DNA of 64,000 nucleotides from Levilinea sp. (GCA_029975215.1 JARKPO010000061.1:99999-163998); one strand, 5' to 3'. Positions 25,753 through 35,013 are shown, numbered from the stretch's first letter. A program made the numbers and translations. Notes: generated by a model not told the origin, from the sequence alone.

Positions 25753-26445
25753 TTAGAGCAGCTTGATGATGTGCTGGATATGATCCATCTCGTGCCAGAG
25801 CACGCGCCGCAGCAGTTTGCGCGGAGACCAGAATTCACCCTCTTTGCCCAGCACTTGCTCCACCTCCACCAGGCCGCTGAGCAGGGTACGCAGCCGAGTC
25901 CGGGTGAACTCCAACCGTTCATAGGGATCTTTCGGCAGATCAGCGCGCGGGCCGCCCTGGCCAAAGCGGTCTAAATACCACCATTCGGCCGTAGCGATGT
26001 GGGCCAGGATGCCGCGGATGGACCAACGTTCTTCTGGATAGACCTGATCCAGCTTTTCGGCGGGCAGACTTTGGACGATGGCGAGTAGATCCTGGCGGGA
26101 ATATCCCAACAGGTCCAGCCCAAACGAGACTTCATCTGTTGTCAGGGGCCGCCAATCGTCGTGGAACCAGGCGTTGATGGGGACCCCCTGTGGATCGGGG
26201 TTAAAATCTTTGTTCAGCGTGTAGACTTCCCAGGTGTCAACCAGCCGCAAATCGAAATCGCCCAACTGCATGCGCTCAAAACCGGAATGACGATTCACCC
26301 AATGCTGATAGTGAATGAGGGCCTGAGGCAGGTTCATAAATGCTTCACCGCTGTCCAGACCGTAGGCAAACGCACCAGGGAAATCTAACGCCCAGGCTTG
26401 ACTGCGGCCTTGAAAACCATTTTCGATGCCAATACGAATGAGCAT
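25753..26445 (-). CDS. DinB-like metal-binding four-helix protein with extra N-terminal domain
   Basis: 230 residues. The C-terminal ~135 residues form a DinB/DUF664-type bundle: His ligands are likely in GILAHIATAEWWYLDRF and LWHEMDHIQHI. The first ~95 residues (PGAFAYGLDSGEAFMNLPQALIHYQHWV...) look like a small alpha/beta domain resembling the HicB-type fold, so this may be a fusion. DinB-family proteins include thiol transferases and stress proteins of unknown role. Converges with metG; substrate unknown. Confidence 0.65.
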   Translation of the reverse strand: MLIRIGIENGFQGRSQAWALDFPGAFAYGLDSGEAFMNLPQALIHYQHWVNRHSGFERMQLGDFDLRLVDTWEVYTLNKDFNPDPQGVPINAWFHDDWRPLTTDEVSFGLDLLGYSRQDLLAIVQSLPAEKLDQVYPEERWSIRGILAHIATAEWWYLDRFGQGGPRADLPKDPYERLEFTRTRLRTLLSGLVEVEQVLGKEGEFWSPRKLLRRVLWHEMDHIQHIIKLL

Positions 26446-26475
26446 GCGTCTCTCCAGGTAGGGTACGGATGGGGG

Positions 26476-27726
26476 CTAAGACTTCTTTTTTCCAGGGGAA
26501 AGCAGGTTTTCCTGCCAGTCCACGTGGAAGCGGGTCAGCAGATCAATGAGGGGCAGGCGGCCTTTGGCACGGCTTTCGGCAGAGGGTGAGGGGCCTTTTT
26601 GGGCGGCTTCCCAGGCGAGGTGAGCGATGGTGTAGGCTGCTTCAGGCTTGCCCAGGGCGCGGGCGTTTTTGGCGGCCTGGCGCAGCTCGCGCTGATCGTG
26701 CATGAACCAGTGAGCAAGGACGCGCAGGGCCTCAATGGGGGTGGTGGCCAGCACACCTGCTCCGTTAGAGACGACGTATTCGGCGTTGCCGGTTTCCTGG
26801 CCGGGCAGGGCATCCACCAGGATCATGGGCAGGCCAGAGGCCATGGCCTCGGTGACAATCAACCCGCCGGCTTTGCAGATGAGCAGATCGGCAGCGCGCA
26901 TCATGGTGGGCACGTTGGCGGCATATTCGTAAATGTGGGTGGGCACATGCCAATCCACGGCTTTTAGCTGGGCGTACAGGTCTTCGTCTCGCCCGGCGAC
27001 AACGGCCAACTGCAGGGGGCTGCCAAAATGGTTGAAAACATCCAGGGTTTCCAACAGGTTGTCCACTCGGCGGCTGCCGACGGCCAACAGGGTGGGCAGG
27101 TGCGGATCCCAGCCGAGGGATTGGCGCAGGGTGGTGCGGTCGCGGCGTTCGCGCAGGATTTCGGTAGAGACGGGCAGACCGGTGACGATGACTTTCTCGG
27201 CCGGCAGATCGAATTTGAGAGCCAGGTCACGCACCTCTTGCGTGGGAGCCAGGCACAGAGAGGCCGCGTTATGAAACCAGACACGGTGTACAGTGGCCAG
27301 GTCGGTGATGACTGTCAGCAAGGGGATCTGGAAATTACGGATGGTGAAGACCGCGTCGAGCGGAGCCTGATAAAGGGGGTAGGTGGTGATGATGGCGTCT
27401 GGGCGGAAACGGCTGAGTTCGTCGCGGATGGCTTCATAGAGCAGAACCGCCAGGGCACTTTCTAAAATGGCTTTGGGGACGATGCTGTCGCTGGCATCGT
27501 AGCCAAAGCGGTACAGCTCTGGCGCGTTGCGGATGATGGTGTCGTAGTCCGATTGGGAATCGCGCAGAAAAAACGGCGTGCGGCGGTCGTCCAGGGGGTT
27601 GCTGATCTCCACCTGGCATTGGTCAGGGTAAACCTCTTCCAGGGCCGCTGCCACGGCGTTGGCCGCGCTGCGGTGGCCGAAACCGGCATCTGCGGTTAAG
27701 ATGAGAATCCGTTTTTTTGCGTTCAT
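26476..27726 (-). CDS. MGDG-synthase-like GT28 glycosyltransferase
   Basis: 416 residues. N-terminal LILTADAGFGHRSAANAVA is the MGDG_synth-type acceptor domain signature. The C-terminal UDP-sugar domain contains VVAGRDEDL, ICKAGGLIVTEAMASGLPMI and PLPGQE-like (ALPGQETGN) motifs of GT28 enzymes. These enzymes make mono- or diglucosyldiacylglycerol, or MurG-like products, at the inner membrane. A glycolipid synthase is the most likely role. Transcribed with the pncC gene upstream (36-base gap). Confidence 0.8.
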   Translation of the reverse strand: MNAKKRILILTADAGFGHRSAANAVAAALEEVYPDQCQVEISNPLDDRRTPFFLRDSQSDYDTIIRNAPELYRFGYDASDSIVPKAILESALAVLLYEAIRDELSRFRPDAIITTYPLYQAPLDAVFTIRNFQIPLLTVITDLATVHRVWFHNAASLCLAPTQEVRDLALKFDLPAEKVIVTGLPVSTEILRERRDRTTLRQSLGWDPHLPTLLAVGSRRVDNLLETLDVFNHFGSPLQLAVVAGRDEDLYAQLKAVDWHVPTHIYEYAANVPTMMRAADLLICKAGGLIVTEAMASGLPMILVDALPGQETGNAEYVVSNGAGVLATTPIEALRVLAHWFMHDQRELRQAAKNARALGKPEAAYTIAHLAWEAAQKGPSPSAESRAKGRLPLIDLLTRFHVDWQENLLSPGKKKS

Positions 27727-27762
27727 ATTACCTCAAAAGAACGAAGAGATGCAGGGGGCGTG

Positions 27763-28275
27763 TCAGTCCGCCTGAAGCGCCGCTCCATTGAGATAGTCCC
27801 ACAAAATGTTCAGCGCACGGTCGGCGGTTTGATCCTTGATTTCAATGCGGCTGCCTTTGAATAGGTTGCGGAATGCCCAGGTGCCGTCGGGGGCGCTGAG
27901 GGCGATCCACACCAGCCCAACGGGTTTGCCGGGCATGCCGCCGCCTGGGCCGGCGATACCGCTGACGGCCAGGGAAACGGTATGGTCCAGCGGATAGCGG
28001 GCCGCCAGCGCCTGGCGCACGCCCTGGGCCATCTCCAACACGGTGGCTTTGCTGACGGCGCCGTGCTCCAGCAGGGTCTCGTGGCGAACCCCCAGGAATT
28101 CCTCTTTGGCGTCGTAGGCGTAGGCAACCACCCCGCCGACGAAATATTCGGAGGATCCGGGAATATTGGTGACGCGGTGGCCGATGAGGCCGCCAGTACA
28201 GGATTCGGCCAGGGCTAACATGAGCTGTTTTTGCCGCATGAGGTCGCCGATTTGATCTTCGATTTCGGGTTTCAA
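27763..28275 (-). CDS. pncC: Nicotinamide-nucleotide amidase (CinA C-terminal domain)
   Basis: 170 residues, TTG start with AAAGGAG 8 bases upstream. Matches the stand-alone CinA C-terminal domain: ALAESCTGGLIGHRVTNIPG, VVAYAYDAKEEFLGV, AVSGIAGPGGGMPGKPVGLVWIA. This enzyme deamidates nicotinamide mononucleotide to nicotinate mononucleotide in NAD salvage, with Ser/Lys residues in the SCTGG and SGIAGP regions as catalytic. The N-terminal COG1058 domain of full CinA is absent. Confidence 0.92.
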   Translation of the reverse strand: MKPEIEDQIGDLMRQKQLMLALAESCTGGLIGHRVTNIPGSSEYFVGGVVAYAYDAKEEFLGVRHETLLEHGAVSKATVLEMAQGVRQALAARYPLDHTVSLAVSGIAGPGGGMPGKPVGLVWIALSAPDGTWAFRNLFKGSRIEIKDQTADRALNILWDYLNGAALQAD

Positions 28276-28377
28276 TGGTAAGGCGCTCCTTTAAGGATGA
28301 AAATACCACCTTCCTATTATAATGCCTGAATATCATTCATTTTCCCAAGCTACCCCATTTTGACCTGGAGCCATCCC

Positions 28378-29331
28378 ATGAGCCTCAACGCACCCGCCCG
28401 CAGCTTGACGCGTCAGACCCAAGGTTATCTCATCGCCCTGCTGGGAACGGTGATTTGGTCCACCACTGCGATTTTAATCCGCTACCTGACTGAAAATTAC
28501 GAGATTGCCCCGCTGACCCTGGCCTTTTGGCGCGACCTGATGGCCTTTGCTGCCCTGGCGGCGGCCTGGCGCGTTTTTCGGCCGGAATGGCTGCGGGTTC
28601 GGCGCACGGATTGGGCGTTTATGGGGATCTATGGGGCTTTAATGGCGGTGTTTAACGGCCTGTGGACCGTTTCGGTGGCGCTGAATGGGGCGGCGGTGGC
28701 GACGGTGTTGGCTTACAATTCCAGCGCGTTCACAGCGTTCTTGGGCTGGCGCCTGTTTGGCGAAAAGCTGGGCGCAGCCAAGCTGCTGGCGGTGAGCTTG
28801 AGTCTGGTGGGCTGCGTTTTGGTGGCGGGGGCGCACGACCCGGCTATGTGGCGCGGTAACGCCCTGGGAGTGATCTGTGGACTGGGGGCGGGGCTGTGTT
28901 TTGCGGGCTACAGCCTGATGGGCCGCGAGGCTGCCCGTCGCGGCATCCCCTCGTGGACGGCCCTGACCTACGCCTTCGGCGGGGCGGCGGTGGTGCTGCT
29001 GGCGGGCAATGTGCTGTTGGCGCAGCTGCCTTTGCAGGTGGGCGGGGCGTTTTTCCCGGACATGGACGCCGCTGGGTGGGGAATCTTGTTTGCCCTGGCC
29101 GCTGGGCCGACCATCGGCGGGTATGGGTTTTACACCCTGAGCCTGGCTTATTTGCCTGCCAGCGTGGCGAATTTGATCGCAACGCTGGAACCTTCGCTGA
29201 CGGCTGTGCAGGCTTATGCCTTTTTGGGCGAATCCTTCACCTTGACTCAGATTGTGGGCAGTTTGATGGTGATCGCCGGGGTAGTGATTCTGCGAGTGAG
29301 CGAGGCGGGCAAAGGGGATGTGGGTTCTTGA
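28378..29331 (+). CDS. EamA/DMT family transporter
   Basis: 317 residues. ATG 28378 chosen (CTGGAG 7 bases upstream) over a TTG six codons earlier. Ten membrane helices in two EamA halves: IWSTTAILIRYLTENYEIAP begins the first, GLCFAGYSLMGREAARR the second. YLPASVANLIATLEPSLTA near the C-terminus is a typical EamA stretch. Drug/metabolite exporters of this family move amino acids, nucleobases or sugars. Divergent from pncC; an AT-rich TATTATAAT lies between, readable as a -10 element on both strands. Confidence 0.88.
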   Translation: MSLNAPARSLTRQTQGYLIALLGTVIWSTTAILIRYLTENYEIAPLTLAFWRDLMAFAALAAAWRVFRPEWLRVRRTDWAFMGIYGALMAVFNGLWTVSVALNGAAVATVLAYNSSAFTAFLGWRLFGEKLGAAKLLAVSLSLVGCVLVAGAHDPAMWRGNALGVICGLGAGLCFAGYSLMGREAARRGIPSWTALTYAFGGAAVVLLAGNVLLAQLPLQVGGAFFPDMDAAGWGILFALAAGPTIGGYGFYTLSLAYLPASVANLIATLEPSLTAVQAYAFLGESFTLTQIVGSLMVIAGVVILRVSEAGKGDVGS

Positions 29332-29378
29332 CCGGCGTTGACGGATATGTTATAAAGGCCTTTAGAGGAAATGAACCA

Positions 29379-30596
29379 ATGAACGACATGGATACGCCAT
29401 CGTCGCCGCGGCAGGAATACGACGGCGATGCGCCTACCGGGCCGGAAACGGCTGAGTCCCCCCAGCGATCAAAAATGAATTGGACCCAAATTTGGGAGAA
29501 TCTGCTGCGCTTGGGTTTGGGCGAAACTGCTTTGCGCTTTGGTACGGCGCTTTCATCGATTGTGCTGGTGCTGCTGGTGATTTGGGTGATGAGCACGTTC
29601 TACCTGCGCGGTGAGTTCAATACCGCCAGCGAAGTGGCCATTGCTGCGCCGCAGGCCGCGCCCACTGCTTTGCTGAAACAGCCGCCCCTGCAGCCCATGC
29701 GCAGCGGTGCTTTTGACGGCGGCATCGCCCGCTTGCGCGAACTGCACACCTCTTTGCCGGTGCAGCCGCGCGGTGAACTGACCACCTATATTGTGCAAAA
29801 GGGCGATACCATTTTCGGTATTGCGGAAAAGTTTAACTTAAAGCCGGAGACGATCCTCTGGGGCAATTATTACACCCTGGTGGACGACCCCCACCGGCTG
29901 CAGCCCGGGCAGGAACTGGTGATTTTGCCGGTGGACGGCGTGTATTATCGCTGGAACGCGGGCGACGGGCTGAACGCCGTGGCGCGCTTTTACGGTGTGA
30001 CTCCCGAAGATATCATCCAATGGCCGGGCAACCACCTGAACCCCGATACCCTGGGGGATTGGGCCAACCCAAATATTGAACCGGGGACGTTCCTGGTGGT
30101 TCCCAACGGCCGCCGCGAATTTGTAACCTGGAGTGCGCCGCGCATCACTCGCCAGAATCCCGGTGTGGCGAAGATCTTCGGCCCTGGGGCCTGCGGCACG
30201 ATTACAGATGGGCCGGTGGGTACGGGCACTTTCGTGTGGCCCTCGGTGGAACGCTACCTGTCTGGCTTTGATTATTCGCCGGAGACCAACCATCGTGGAA
30301 TTGATATCGCAGGTAAGATGGGCAACGCCATTTTCGCCGCGGACAGCGGCGTGGTGGTGTACGCAGGCTGGAACGATTGGGGCTACGGCAACGTGGTGGT
30401 GATTGACCACGGCAACGGCTGGCAAACCCTGTACGCGCACTTGAGCACGCTTAACGTGGCCTGCGGATCTTACGTGTATCAGGGGGATGCCATTGCAGGC
30501 ATGGGCAGCACGGGCAACTCTTCTGGACCCCACCTGCATTTTGAAATGCTGAGCGATGAATACGGCAAAGTGAACCCCTGGAATTTCCTGCAGTAA
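29379..30596 (+). CDS. Membrane-anchored LysM / M23 peptidase
   Basis: 405 residues from ATG 29379 (AGAGGAA 8 bases upstream). One membrane helix (LSSIVLVLLVIWVMSTFYL, about residues 52-70), then two LysM modules (TYIVQKGDTIFGIAEKFNLK and YRWNAGDGLNAVARFYGVT), then a C-terminal M23 zinc endopeptidase with HRGIDIAG (H and D ligands) and HLHFE. It is expected to bind peptidoglycan through LysM and cut cross-links, for instance during cell division or growth. A perfect intrinsic terminator follows. Confidence 0.92.
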   Translation: MNDMDTPSSPRQEYDGDAPTGPETAESPQRSKMNWTQIWENLLRLGLGETALRFGTALSSIVLVLLVIWVMSTFYLRGEFNTASEVAIAAPQAAPTALLKQPPLQPMRSGAFDGGIARLRELHTSLPVQPRGELTTYIVQKGDTIFGIAEKFNLKPETILWGNYYTLVDDPHRLQPGQELVILPVDGVYYRWNAGDGLNAVARFYGVTPEDIIQWPGNHLNPDTLGDWANPNIEPGTFLVVPNGRREFVTWSAPRITRQNPGVAKIFGPGACGTITDGPVGTGTFVWPSVERYLSGFDYSPETNHRGIDIAGKMGNAIFAADSGVVVYAGWNDWGYGNVVVIDHGNGWQTLYAHLSTLNVACGSYVYQGDAIAGMGSTGNSSGPHLHFEMLSDEYGKVNPWNFLQ

Positions 30597-30615
30597 GCGT
30601 TCGCCTGGCAACCCC

Positions 30616-30646
30616 ACCCCTCCGCGGCCGCGGAGGGGTTTTTTTT
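30616..30646 (+). terminator. Intrinsic terminator after the LysM/M23 gene
   Basis: A self-complementary 24-base GC-rich palindrome is followed by eight Ts. It lies 20 bases after the peptidase stop. Confidence 0.92.
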
Positions 30647-30648
30647 AT

Positions 30649-31074
30649 TTATGGGTTAAGCGGCTCGGTGGGCTGCACTACCAGCAGCACGGCCACCATG
30701 CCCTCCTCCGCCAGGGGCGGGGCGGCGATCACATCATATTCACCGGCGGCCTGGGGGGCGGTGAACTGCCACAGCCGTGAAGCTCCGGCGGGGATCTCCA
30801 CCCAGGCAATCACCGCCGCGCGGTCGGCTTCATCCCAGGGGGAGGTGTAGCTGCGGGAGAGGACGTAGAGGGTGTGGGTCTGCGGATCCTCGTTTTTCAC
30901 GGTGATGGACAGTAAATGGTCGGCGGGCACGCGCCATTGAGCCGGGCGGATGGAATGATCCACCAGGGTCACTTCCCATTCCGCAGAGCCAGGGGCGATG
31001 GGGGCGGGGGAGGCACAGGCAGTCAGCGCGGCGGCGAGGCACAGCACAGCCAAAAAGGTGGAAAAAAAGCGCAT
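30649..31074 (-). CDS. Cupredoxin-like lipoprotein
   Basis: 141 residues. Signal peptide with lipobox LTAC (cleavage before Cys19), then a beta-sandwich-like domain: VTLVDHSIRPAQWRVPADH, LLSITVKNEDPQTHTLYVLS, ASRLWQFTAPQAAGEYDVIA. The order is that of cupredoxin-like domains. The usual type-1 copper ligand set (His...Cys-His-Met) is not complete: there is no internal Cys. It may therefore not bind copper and may be a structural or sensing lipoprotein. Role unknown. Confidence 0.65.
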   Translation of the reverse strand: MRFFSTFLAVLCLAAALTACASPAPIAPGSAEWEVTLVDHSIRPAQWRVPADHLLSITVKNEDPQTHTLYVLSRSYTSPWDEADRAAVIAWVEIPAGASRLWQFTAPQAAGEYDVIAAPPLAEEGMVAVLLVVQPTEPLNP

Positions 31075-31082
31075 AGAACTCC

Positions 31083-31111
31083 TTGAATAAATAGAACAAA
31101 TATACTATAAT
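31083..31111 (+). promoter_or_regulatory. Promoter for the lytic transglycosylase gene
   Basis: TTGAAT (31083-31088), 17-base spacer, TATAAT (31106-31111), in a very AT-rich stretch about 45 bases before the start codon. Confidence 0.8.
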
Positions 31112-31156
31112 GTGAGTCGCAGCCTATTGGAACTGGTTTGAGACAAGGAACACGAC

Positions 31157-31744
31157 ATGAACTCAGCGCGCGGATGTATCTTCCCTGGAATTGTACTCGG
31201 ATGTTTGCTGCTGGTGGGTTTTTCCAGCCTGGCGATTGTTTCGGAGCCGGTGTCCGCCCAATCCGAGGTGAACGCGCCCACCCCTGCACCCAAAGCAGAG
31301 AAGCCCACACGGGGATGCGGGCTGAACCCGGCCATTCCCGAAGAGATTCGCCAATGGTGCGAGCTGATCGAAAGCTCCGCCCGGGAGCAGGGCCTGGACC
31401 CGGCGCTGATTGCGGCGGTGATCACCCAGGAAAGCAGCGGCGATCCCTCTTCCTATTCATCCAGCGGGGCGGTTGGGCTGATGCAGGTGATGCCCAAAGA
31501 CGGCCTGGCGGCCAGTTACCAATGTATTCACGGGCCGTGTTTTGCGGCGCGCCCGACGATGGACGAGTTGTTTGACCCGCGCTTCAACGTACAGTACGGC
31601 ACGCAGATGCTGGCAGGATTGGTGCGGAAATACGGCAACTTACGCGACGCGCTGCGCGCCTACGGGCCGATGGATGTGGGTTACCTGTATGCCGATTTGG
31701 TGTTGGGGATTTACGCGGGCTATCAGGCTGGGTCGGAGGGATAA
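31157..31744 (+). CDS. Soluble lytic transglycosylase-like (SLT) protein
   Basis: 195 residues. N-terminal membrane/signal segment (IVLGCLLLVGFSSLAIV), a short Pro-rich linker, then an SLT domain: catalytic Glu in AAVITQESSGDPSS, GAVGLMQVMPKDGLA, NVQYGTQMLAGLVRKYGNLRDALRAY. The family cleaves peptidoglycan glycan strands to 1,6-anhydromuropeptides. The last 22 bases overlap the 3' end of the convergent phosphatase gene. Confidence 0.9.
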   Translation: MNSARGCIFPGIVLGCLLLVGFSSLAIVSEPVSAQSEVNAPTPAPKAEKPTRGCGLNPAIPEEIRQWCELIESSAREQGLDPALIAAVITQESSGDPSSYSSSGAVGLMQVMPKDGLAASYQCIHGPCFAARPTMDELFDPRFNVQYGTQMLAGLVRKYGNLRDALRAYGPMDVGYLYADLVLGIYAGYQAGSEG

Positions 31745-32217
31745 GACGGGCCGCTGCGCAGACGCCGCACGATGTATTCCTGGCCGCGGCGGATGTAGCG
31801 TTCGATCTGAGCGGCAGTCTTGTGGAAGGCATCCGGCGGGCCGCCCATTGGGTCGTCAATGGTCACCTGTGTCCCGGACATTTCGCTGAGCAGGTAAATA
31901 CGACCGGCCAGATGAGAGAACTCCACCTGGAGCGCCTCTTTCTGGCCGGTTTCCATGGTTAAGATCAGATCAAACTGCTCCAGCAATTCCTGGCTGACCT
32001 CGCGCGAGCGGTGGCGACTGATGTCAATACCGCGTTCGGCCATCACCTGCCGCGCCAAAAGGGCAGCGGGACGGCCGGGGGTGGTCCAGGTGCCAGCAGA
32101 TTCCACCCGCCAATCCAGCCAATTGGGGTCCACTTCGGGCAGGCGGGCAGTAAAGAAAGCCGCGGCCATTGGCGAGCGGCAGATATTGCCGGTGCAGACG
32201 AACAACACCGACGGCAT
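31723..32217 (-). CDS. Low-molecular-weight protein-tyrosine phosphatase
   Basis: 164 residues from ATG 32217 (MPSVLFVCTGNICRSP). The catalytic P-loop CTGNICRS is the Cx5R(S/T) motif of LMW phosphatases. The general-acid loop is DDPMGGP (about residues 126-132). It starts 5 bases after gmd ends and is in the same orientation, so it is co-transcribed with a GDP-sugar gene. Wzb-type phosphatases regulate polysaccharide polymerisation by dephosphorylating tyrosine kinases, so a similar role is plausible. Arsenate reductase activity is a less likely alternative. Confidence 0.88.
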   Translation of the reverse strand: MPSVLFVCTGNICRSPMAAAFFTARLPEVDPNWLDWRVESAGTWTTPGRPAALLARQVMAERGIDISRHRSREVSQELLEQFDLILTMETGQKEALQVEFSHLAGRIYLLSEMSGTQVTIDDPMGGPPDAFHKTAAQIERYIRRGQEYIVRRLRSGPSYPSDPA

Positions 32218-32222
32218 AGCGT

Positions 32223-33293
32223 TTAGCGCTCCATGCTGACGACTTGTGATTCCCAACGGTGCCAGCCGCCAAACTTCTCCTGCAGAATGCTGCGGCCTTC
32301 GCCGGGGCAGGGCAGCCCTGCCAGCTCCAGATCGGCATCTACCATGATGCGCACCAGTTCGTGGAAGCGCACCTTGGGTTCCCAGCCCAGCTGTTGGCTG
32401 GATTCGGTGGCATCCGCCAGGAGGTAATCCACTTCGGTGGGGCGGAAGTAGCGCGGGTCAATACGCACGTAGGCTTCCCAATCCAGGTTGAGGTAGCCAA
32501 AGGCTTCGGTCAAGAATTCACGCACGGTGTGGGCTTCGCCCGTGCCGAGGACGAAATCACCGGGCTGGCCCAGCTGGAGCATCTTCCACATGGCCTCCAC
32601 GTATTCGGGGGCATAGCCCCAATCGCGCCGTGAGTCCAGGTTGCCGAGGTAGAGGTACTGCTGCTTCTTAGCCACAATTTGCGCCAGGGCGCGGGTGATT
32701 TTGCGGGTGACAAAGGTTTCGCCGCGGCGGGGGGATTCGTGGTTGAAGAGGATCCCGTTGGAGGCGAACATCTGGTAACCTTCGCGGTAGTTACGCGTGA
32801 CCCAATAGGCGTACACTTTGGCGGCAGCGTAGGGGCTGCGCGGCTCAAAAGGTGTGTGCAGGCCCTGGGGGGGCTTTGCGCCGCCGAACATCTCGCTGGA
32901 AGAGGCCTGGTAAAAGCGAGTCTCAATTTTGCTCTTGCGGATGGATTCCAGCAGGCGGATGGTGCCCAGGCCGGTCGTATCCCCGGTGTATTCGGGCATA
33001 TCAAAACTGACGCGCACATGCGACTGGGCGGCGAGGTTATAGATTTCGTCGGGACGCACGTTGTAGATCACGTCGGTGATGGTTTCGCCCACGGAGATGT
33101 CGCCGTAATGCAGATGCAGGTGAACGGTTTCGCCGTTGTTGTGCGGGTCGTGATAGATGTGGTCAATGCGGCGGGTGTTAAAGGTGGAGCCGCGGCGGAT
33201 AATGCCGTGAACTTCGTAACCTTTGGCCAGCAGCAATTCCGCCAGGTACGAGCCGTCCTGGCCGGTGATGCCGGTGATGAGAGCTTTTTTCAA
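32223..33293 (-). CDS. gmd: GDP-mannose 4,6-dehydratase
   Basis: 356 residues, TTG start with AGGAGG upstream. NAD(P)-binding [15 protein letters not shown] at the N-terminus, [26 protein letters not shown] (catalytic Ser/Glu), [19 protein letters not shown] (catalytic Tyr-x3-Lys) and [18 protein letters not shown] are diagnostic for Gmd. It converts GDP-D-mannose to GDP-4-keto-6-deoxymannose, precursor of GDP-rhamnose, fucose or perosamine. No second-step enzyme (rmd, fcl, per) is next to it. Its promoter lies 86 bases upstream. Confidence 0.95.
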   Translation of the reverse strand: MKKALITGITGQDGSYLAELLLAKGYEVHGIIRRGSTFNTRRIDHIYHDPHNNGETVHLHLHYGDISVGETITDVIYNVRPDEIYNLAAQSHVRVSFDMPEYTGDTTGLGTIRLLESIRKSKIETRFYQASSSEMFGGAKPPQGLHTPFEPRSPYAAAKVYAYWVTRNYREGYQMFASNGILFNHESPRRGETFVTRKITRALAQIVAKKQQYLYLGNLDSRRDWGYAPEYVEAMWKMLQLGQPGDFVLGTGEAHTVREFLTEAFGYLNLDWEAYVRIDPRYFRPTEVDYLLADATESSQQLGWEPKVRFHELVRIMVDADLELAGLPCPGEGRSILQEKFGGWHRWESQVVSMER

Positions 33294-33379
33294 GATTTCC
33301 TCCTGTTAGATCCAGCCGCGTTGGCGAGGCGGAAACGGGGGGGGTTCCAGCGCCAACCCCCTGGTCGAACCGCGGCGGG

Positions 33380-33408
33380 ATTATCTATTCGCGTGAGTTT
33401 AAAATCAA
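33380..33408 (-). promoter_or_regulatory. Promoter for gmd
   Basis: On the minus strand TTGATT (33408-33403), 17 bases, GATAAT (33385-33380), followed by an ~85-base leader. Confidence 0.6.
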
Positions 33409-33534
33409 GGTGTGCGCCAACCAGGGGCGCGCAGCCTGGGATAGTATACCACGAGGAAAAAAGACGTGGGGGAAGATTGATGCGCACGGCGCAGGGGCGA
33501 AAATCTGGTAGAATCGGGGGCAGCGAGGTTAACG

Positions 33535-35013
33535 TTGAGACGACGGACGGGAAATATCCTGCGCTGGACGGCGCTGGTGATGATTTTTGCGGCGGCTTTG
33601 TTATTGGTGGCGCAGCTGGTGGTCTTCAGCCGCATCCGTTCCGCGTTTCCGGCGGGGCTGATGGTGGCGGGGGTGCCGGTGGGGGGGCTGAACCAGCAGC
33701 AGGCAGCGGACCGGCTAACACAGGCTTACGGTGTGCCGGTGGAGCTGCGTTACGGCGAGGCTGCCATTCAAATTAAGCCTAATACAGTGGGCTTTGAGTT
33801 GGATTTGCAGGGCATGTTAGCCGCGGCCGATTTGCAGCGCATTGAGCAGCCGTTCTGGTCGGCTTTTTGGAGCTATTTATGGGGGCGCACCAACCCGCCG
33901 CAGGCCATTCCGCTGCGTTCCAGCCTATCGGAAGACCGGCTGCGAGAATTCCTGAAGGATGAGATCGCCAAGCGCTACGATCGCCCGCCCTCCGAGCCGG
34001 TTCCCGTGCCCGGGACCACGGAATTTGCCCAGGGCGACCCGGGCTCGACCCTGGATGTGGACCGCGCGGTAATATTGATCGGCGACGCGCTGCGCTCGCC
34101 CTCGGCGCGGGTGGTGAACCTGTCCTTTACCCGCGTGGGGTCACTGCGGCCCTCTTTGGCCAATTTGGAAGTGCTGCTCAAGCAAACCATTGACCTTTCA
34201 GGCTTCCCCGGTGAAGTGGAATTGTACATGCTGGATTTACAGACGGAACGCGAAGTGTACTTTGCGCGCGGCGGCGGGCAAGACCTGACCCCTGGAATTG
34301 CTTTCACCGCGGCCAGCACGATGAAGATCCCCATTATGGTGTCGGTGTTTTCCCGCGTGGGCGAGCCGACCCCGCCGGGGGTAACGGATTTGCTGGAACT
34401 CATGATTGAACGCTCTGAGAACGACCCGGCAGACCGTCTGATGGAAACGGTGATGGATAAGAACCTGGGGCCGCTGCGTGTGACAGATGATTTAAAAGAA
34501 ATGGGGTTGGAAAACACCTTCCTGGCCGGGTATTTTTACCCTGGGGCGCCGCTGTTGGTGCGCTTTCAGACCCCGGCCAATTCGCGGACGGATGTTTTTT
34601 CTGGCCCTGACCCGTACAACCAGACCACATCCCTGGAAATGGGCATGGTGCTGTGGGATATTTATCAGTGTGCGGATAAAGGTGGGGGTACGCTGATGGC
34701 GGTTTTTCCGGGAAAGATCTCACAGGCCGAGTGTCAGACGATGCTGACCTACCTGACCCGCAACCGCATTGGGGTGCTGATGCAGGCGGGGCTGCCGGAC
34801 GGCACGCGCATCGCCAATAAGCACGGTTGGATCACAGAAAACGATGGTTTGCTGCACACCATGGGTGACGCGGGGATCATTTATACCCCTGGCGGCAACT
34901 ACATCCTGGCGATTTACATTCACAACACCCAGCAGTTGGTGTTTGATGAGGGCAACCGGCTGATCGCTGACCTGACCCGCGCTACCTACAACTACTTTAA
35001 TATGCCGCAGTGA
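33535..35013 (+). CDS. Membrane-anchored class-A-type serine hydrolase with N-terminal VanW-type domain
   Basis: 492 residues, TTG start with GAGG 6 bases upstream. One N-terminal membrane anchor (residues 10-30), a putative peptidoglycan-binding segment (VAGVPVGGLNQQQAADRLTQ, PG_binding_4/VanW-N-like) to about 200, then a penicillin-recognising hydrolase: S261xxK264 (STMKIP), S294-E295-N296 in place of SDN, and K429-H430-G431 in place of KTG. Could be a D,D-peptidase or a beta-lactamase-like enzyme; the SEN and KHG variants make true beta-lactamase activity uncertain. Acts outside the membrane. Confidence 0.8.
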   Translation: MRRRTGNILRWTALVMIFAAALLLVAQLVVFSRIRSAFPAGLMVAGVPVGGLNQQQAADRLTQAYGVPVELRYGEAAIQIKPNTVGFELDLQGMLAAADLQRIEQPFWSAFWSYLWGRTNPPQAIPLRSSLSEDRLREFLKDEIAKRYDRPPSEPVPVPGTTEFAQGDPGSTLDVDRAVILIGDALRSPSARVVNLSFTRVGSLRPSLANLEVLLKQTIDLSGFPGEVELYMLDLQTEREVYFARGGGQDLTPGIAFTAASTMKIPIMVSVFSRVGEPTPPGVTDLLELMIERSENDPADRLMETVMDKNLGPLRVTDDLKEMGLENTFLAGYFYPGAPLLVRFQTPANSRTDVFSGPDPYNQTTSLEMGMVLWDIYQCADKGGGTLMAVFPGKISQAECQTMLTYLTRNRIGVLMQAGLPDGTRIANKHGWITENDGLLHTMGDAGIIYTPGGNYILAIYIHNTQQLVFDEGNRLIADLTRATYNYFNMPQ

